DNA of 16,900 nucleotides from Candidatus Aerophobota bacterium. Its GTDB lineage: Bacteria; Aerophobota; Aerophobia; Aerophobales; B3-G15. The notes beneath the pieces were generated by a model. It made no database searches and was not told where the DNA came from. It saw only the letters and a program-made list of their open reading frames with translations. Below are positions 13,845-16,900 of the stretch, piece by piece. The DNA lies in assembly GCA_011372105.1 (NCBI GenBank), contig DRTT01000175.1, positions 1-16,900 on the forward strand, given 5' to 3'. The translations under genes were made by a program, and so were the position numbers. Numbering within the stretch: position 1 is the stretch's first letter; each line of letters opens with the position of its first letter.

Positions 13845-14630
13845 ATGGGAAAAATAAAGTTTCTCGGAACAGCCGGGGCAAGAATTGTTATGATAAAACA
13901 GTTAAGGTCCTCAGGAGGAATTTGGGTAAACCTCGATGAGGTAAATATTTTAATAGACCCAGGTCCTGGGTCTCTTCTGAGATGTGTAAAATCCCGTCCA
14001 AGACTCGACCCTTCAAAACTTGACGCAATAATTTTAACTCACAAACATCTTGATCACTCAGGAGATATAAATGTAATGATAGAGGCAATGACGGAGGGGG
14101 GTTTTAAAAAAAGAGGGATATTACTTGCACCAGAAGATGCCCTTGAAGGAGAGGATCCTGTCATATTCAGATACCTGCGCAACTTCCCTGAGAAGATAGA
14201 GATACTGAAGGAGAAAAAAAGCTACAGGATAAAGGACGTTTTAATTGAAACTCCAATAAAGCATAAACACGGAGTTGAAACCTACGGGTTGAACATAATG
14301 TCTCAAAATTTTTTTATATCTTTTATAACGGACGGTCTTTATTTTGAGGGTCTGGAAAAATATTACAAAGGAGAAATAAGTATTATCAATGTCGTGAGAT
14401 TAAAACCAAAAAAGGGAGTTGACCACTTAAATCTTGAGGACGCTGAAAAAATAATAACCTCTAACAATCCCAAACTTTCAATCCTTACCCATTTTGGAAT
14501 GACTATGCTCCGTGCAAGACCATGGCAGATAGCCCAAAATCTTCAGGAAAAATTAGGGCTTAAAATTATCGCAGCAAATGATGGAATGGAGATAGACCTT
14601 GATGAATACAGAAAGCAGAAAAAAAATTAA
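13845..14630 (+). CDS. Metallo-beta-lactamase fold hydrolase
   Basis: A 261-residue protein of the MBL superfamily, probably a di-metal hydrolase in the cytosol. The metal motif is THKHLDHSGD with H66, H68, D70 and H71. Further likely ligands are H140/H142 in the IKHKHG segment, D163 in FITDG and H216 in ILTHFGM. IDPGPGSLLRC (37-47) is typical of the beta-strand loop before the motif. GKIKFLGTAGAR at the start resembles RNase Z- and PhnP-like members, but RNase Z-specific exosite features are not evident, so I leave the substrate open. The ATG follows a GGGAGAAGGG ribosome binding site. Its 3' end overlaps rimO by 29 bases, so the two are coupled. It leads this operon. Confidence 0.85.
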   Translation: MGKIKFLGTAGARIVMIKQLRSSGGIWVNLDEVNILIDPGPGSLLRCVKSRPRLDPSKLDAIILTHKHLDHSGDINVMIEAMTEGGFKKRGILLAPEDALEGEDPVIFRYLRNFPEKIEILKEKKSYRIKDVLIETPIKHKHGVETYGLNIMSQNFFISFITDGLYFEGLEKYYKGEISIINVVRLKPKKGVDHLNLEDAEKIITSNNPKLSILTHFGMTMLRARPWQIAQNLQEKLGLKIIAANDGMEIDLDEYRKQKKN

Positions 14631-15942
14631 AGTGAGCCTTATATCCCTCGGTTGCCCAAAAAATCTTGTTGACAGTGAAACTATTCTTGGGAAACTAGGA
14701 AAGGAGGGATATACTTTAACCTCTTTTTGGTCTCATGCTGATATCATAATTATAAATACCTGTAGTTTTATTGCTGATGCAAGGAGAGAGAGTTACGAGG
14801 TCATATCCAGAATAGCAAAGGAAAAATCCTCTCATCAAAAGTTAATTGTGTGCGGATGTCTTCCTCAACTTAAAAAAAGAAAGCTTTTTTTAAAATATCC
14901 CCAGATAAATGCTGTCCTGGGAACATCTGATTTTCATCGTATAGATAAGGTCGTAGAGGATGTCTTATTTAAAAATAAACGCATTTTCTCCGTATCATCA
15001 CCCAAATTTAATCTAAACTATAGCTCTAATTTTCCAAGACTTATCTCCACACCTCCCGGTTATGCTTATCTTAAAATAGCAGAAGGATGTTCAAACAAGT
15101 GCTCTTACTGCCTTATTCCTGAGTTAAGAGGAGAATTCAGAAGTCGGAAAATAGATAACGTTTTAAAGGAGGCAAAAGATCTTGCCAAAATGGGTGTGAG
15201 AGAGATTATTTTAATTGCTCAGGACACAGGATTTTATGGTCAGGATATAGGAGAAAAAAACTACCTTTTACGCCTGCTTGAAGAACTTGAGAAAATAAAA
15301 GAACTTGAGTGGATAAGACTTCTTTATATGCATCCCCTTCACTTTGACCTTGAGATAATAAAACTTATAAAAAATTCCTCAAAAATATGTAGATATCTTG
15401 ACATTCCCATTCAACACACTCACAACGACATTCTCAAACTTATGAGGCGTCCCCCTTTTGAAAAGAGCCTGAAGATAATAGAAAAAATAAGAGAAAACAT
15501 ACCTGAAGTTGCTCTTCGAACAACTCTGATGGTGGGATTTCCTGGAGAAAAGGAGCATCATTTTGAAAAACTCCTGAAGGACGTGGAAAAGCTCCAGTTT
15601 GACTGGCTGGGAGTATTTGCCTATTCAAGAGAAAAAGGAACTTCCTCTTACTCCATGCCTCATCAGGTTCCATCGAAGATTAAAGGAAAAAGAAAAAAGG
15701 TCCTTCTGGAGCTGCAAAAATCTATAACCCAGAAAAAAAATAAAAAGAGAATAGGAAAAATCTATAAGGTTCTTGTGGATGGTGTCTTTTCTCAGGATTT
15801 GAAAGAAGGGCATACTTTTTTTCAAACACCAGAAATTGACGGGAAGACTTTCTTTAAAGGCAATTTCTCTGATGGACAGATCTTTCAAGGTGAAGTGAAG
15901 AAGATTAAAAATACCTTTGATCTTTATGTAAGCAAGGTGTAA
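14602..15942 (+). CDS. rimO: Ribosomal protein S12 methylthiotransferase RimO
   Basis: Radical SAM enzyme that adds a methylthio group to an aspartate of ribosomal protein S12. The 446-residue product shows the three methylthiotransferase domains. The N-terminal cluster domain has C18 (SLGCPKNLVDSE), C54 (NTCSF) and C86 (CGCLPQ). The radical SAM core has the C163-x3-C167-x2-C170 motif (GCSNKCSYCLIPELRG) followed by LIAQDTGFYGQD and YLDIPIQH. A C-terminal TRAM-like domain starts at about 375. CPKNLVDSE, LRGEFRSR and AQDTGFYG mark RimO rather than MiaB. ATG 14602 has GGAG 10 bases upstream and lies inside the MBL gene in another frame; an adjacent TTG at 14599 is the alternative. Here it is separated from the ftsK-pgsA cluster, near which it sits in many bacteria. 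Confidence 0.95.
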   Translation: MNTESRKKIKVSLISLGCPKNLVDSETILGKLGKEGYTLTSFWSHADIIIINTCSFIADARRESYEVISRIAKEKSSHQKLIVCGCLPQLKKRKLFLKYPQINAVLGTSDFHRIDKVVEDVLFKNKRIFSVSSPKFNLNYSSNFPRLISTPPGYAYLKIAEGCSNKCSYCLIPELRGEFRSRKIDNVLKEAKDLAKMGVREIILIAQDTGFYGQDIGEKNYLLRLLEELEKIKELEWIRLLYMHPLHFDLEIIKLIKNSSKICRYLDIPIQHTHNDILKLMRRPPFEKSLKIIEKIRENIPEVALRTTLMVGFPGEKEHHFEKLLKDVEKLQFDWLGVFAYSREKGTSSYSMPHQVPSKIKGKRKKVLLELQKSITQKKNKKRIGKIYKVLVDGVFSQDLKEGHTFFQTPEIDGKTFFKGNFSDGQIFQGEVKKIKNTFDLYVSKV

Positions 15943-15943
15943 G

Positions 15944-16900
15944 ATGGATGTGATAAATATAAATGGAAAGGAATACAGGATAATAAAAGAGCCTCAACCT
16001 CATATTCTTGTTCCTACAAAAAAGGAGCTTCATGGATGGTGGCCTGGAAAAAGGGAATGCACCGCAGAGAGACTTCTTGTCAATCCCTATAATGGATGTG
16101 GAATAGGTTGTTTTTTCTGTTATACTTTAGCTTTTCCTGGATATTTTCAACTCTTCAGAGAAAAAGGAATAATCACTGTAGCAAAGGACTTTGACAAAAC
16201 TGTTGCAGGACAGCTTGATTCCATCGATGTAGCTTCCTGTGGATATCTTTCTCCTGTTACAGACCCCTTTCAGCCTCTTGATAATGTTTACAATTTATCT
16301 GAAAAAATCATAAAAGTATTTATAGAAAGAAACATCCCTATAGAATTTATAACCAAAGCTAAAATTCCTCCTAAAATAGTTGAGATTATAAAAAATCAAC
16401 CCCATTCTTTTGGACAAATTTCCATACTCACCTGTGATGAAAGGTTGAGAAAAGTTCTTGTTCCTTATGGGGCAACTACTGACGAGCTTTTTGAAAATAT
16501 AAGTCTTTTGTCAGAAAATGGTATCTTTTCTGTGTGTCGTATAGACCCTGTCTTCCCTTATATAACCGACGATCCGAAAAAAATTGAAGAAGTTATTCAG
16601 AGAGCAAAGGATTCAGGATGCACCCACATAGTAGCAAGTTGTCTTGATATTCCTCTTAAAATATTAAATCAGGTTTTGGATATCATAGATAAAAAATTTG
16701 GGACAACCTGTAAGTGGGATTATCAAAAGCTTTATACAGAAAATATAGACGGTTACATGCATGCTAAGGTAGATTACAGAAAAAGCCTTTTTGATAAATT
16801 GCGCAATATATGTGAAAGAAAAAACCTCACCTTCGCACTTTGTATGGAGTATGAGCTTGTTGATGGCAAACCCCGCGGCTTAAACAGAGAATTTATGAGC
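15944..16900 (+). CDS. Radical SAM protein, SplB/Rv2578c-like (partial, C-terminus cut)
   Basis: The frame opens with ATG one base after the rimO stop and stays open through the last base, giving 319 residues. The radical SAM motif is C52-x3-C56-x2-C59 in NPYNGCGIGCFFCYTLAFPG. YLSPVTDPFQPLD (about 101-113) resembles the S-x-TDPYQPxE block of the SplB/Rv2578c-like group. Later blocks include FITKAKIPPKIVEIIK and a stretch FSVCRIDPVFPYITDD reminiscent of the return strands of the barrel. An AAGG ribosome binding site lies within the end of rimO. Substrate is unknown. Spore photoproduct lyase itself is possible but lacks support, since the key C-terminal region is outside the window. Co-transcription with rimO is likely. 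Confidence 0.85.
   Translation, partial: MDVININGKEYRIIKEPQPHILVPTKKELHGWWPGKRECTAERLLVNPYNGCGIGCFFCYTLAFPGYFQLFREKGIITVAKDFDKTVAGQLDSIDVASCGYLSPVTDPFQPLDNVYNLSEKIIKVFIERNIPIEFITKAKIPPKIVEIIKNQPHSFGQISILTCDERLRKVLVPYGATTDELFENISLLSENGIFSVCRIDPVFPYITDDPKKIEEVIQRAKDSGCTHIVASCLDIPLKILNQVLDIIDKKFGTTCKWDYQKLYTENIDGYMHAKVDYRKSLFDKLRNICERKNLTFALCMEYELVDGKPRGLNREFMS

Noticed and set aside
1..16900. CRISPR array, transposase, phage or toxin-antitoxin genes
   Set aside because: No regularly spaced repeats, no terminal inverted repeats with a transposase, and no small paired toxin-like genes were seen; the only direct repeats noted are two short tandem pairs.

Overview
The window is compact, AT-rich bacterial chromosome with about fourteen intact or edge-cut protein genes, one tRNA and one gene remnant. 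It looks bacterial because it has FtsK, a trimeric dUTPase, RimO, strong GGAGG ribosome binding sites and near-consensus sigma-70 type promoters (TTGAC-A/C/T with TATAAT or TAAAAT). A DUF763 protein, a glucosyl-3-phosphoglycerate synthase, Hsp20 and a LonC-like protease suggest a thermophilic or thermotolerant, probably anaerobic, deep-branching lineage. I cannot name the phylum. I see no insertion sequence, prophage or CRISPR array.

Left block (1-4875, minus strand). In transcription order this is tRNA-Pro(UGG), a hotdog acyl-CoA thioesterase, then from its own promoter an M20 metallopeptidase/deacylase, dut, ftsK and pgsA (cut by the window start). These are housekeeping functions: nucleotide hygiene, chromosome translocation and phospholipid head-group synthesis.

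Centre-left (4876-8306, plus strand). A divergent promoter pair separates the tRNA from a tight three-gene operon: gpgS, a GT4 glycosyltransferase and a DUF763 gene. The first two suggest synthesis of a glucosylglycerate-type compatible solute, perhaps extended by a second sugar. DUF763 is of unknown function.

Centre (8307-9362). A small ArsR-family regulator and an Hsp20 chaperone form an operon. A long inverted repeat lies across the promoter's -10 region, a good candidate for an autoregulated stress circuit. The operon ends at a strong hairpin that overlaps the last codons of the convergent Lon-like protease gene.

Centre-right (9349-13715). On the minus strand are the Lon-like protease, queH (queuosine tRNA modification) and an AEC-family permease, each with a plausible promoter. 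Between queH and the permease lies a plus-strand remnant of a diacylglycerol-kinase-type lipid kinase, retaining only its C-terminal part.

Right block (13716-16900, plus strand). A palindrome holds both -35 boxes of two divergent promoters. From it run a metallo-beta-lactamase-fold hydrolase, rimO (overlapping it) and a radical SAM protein of the SplB/Rv2578c-like type, cut by the window end.
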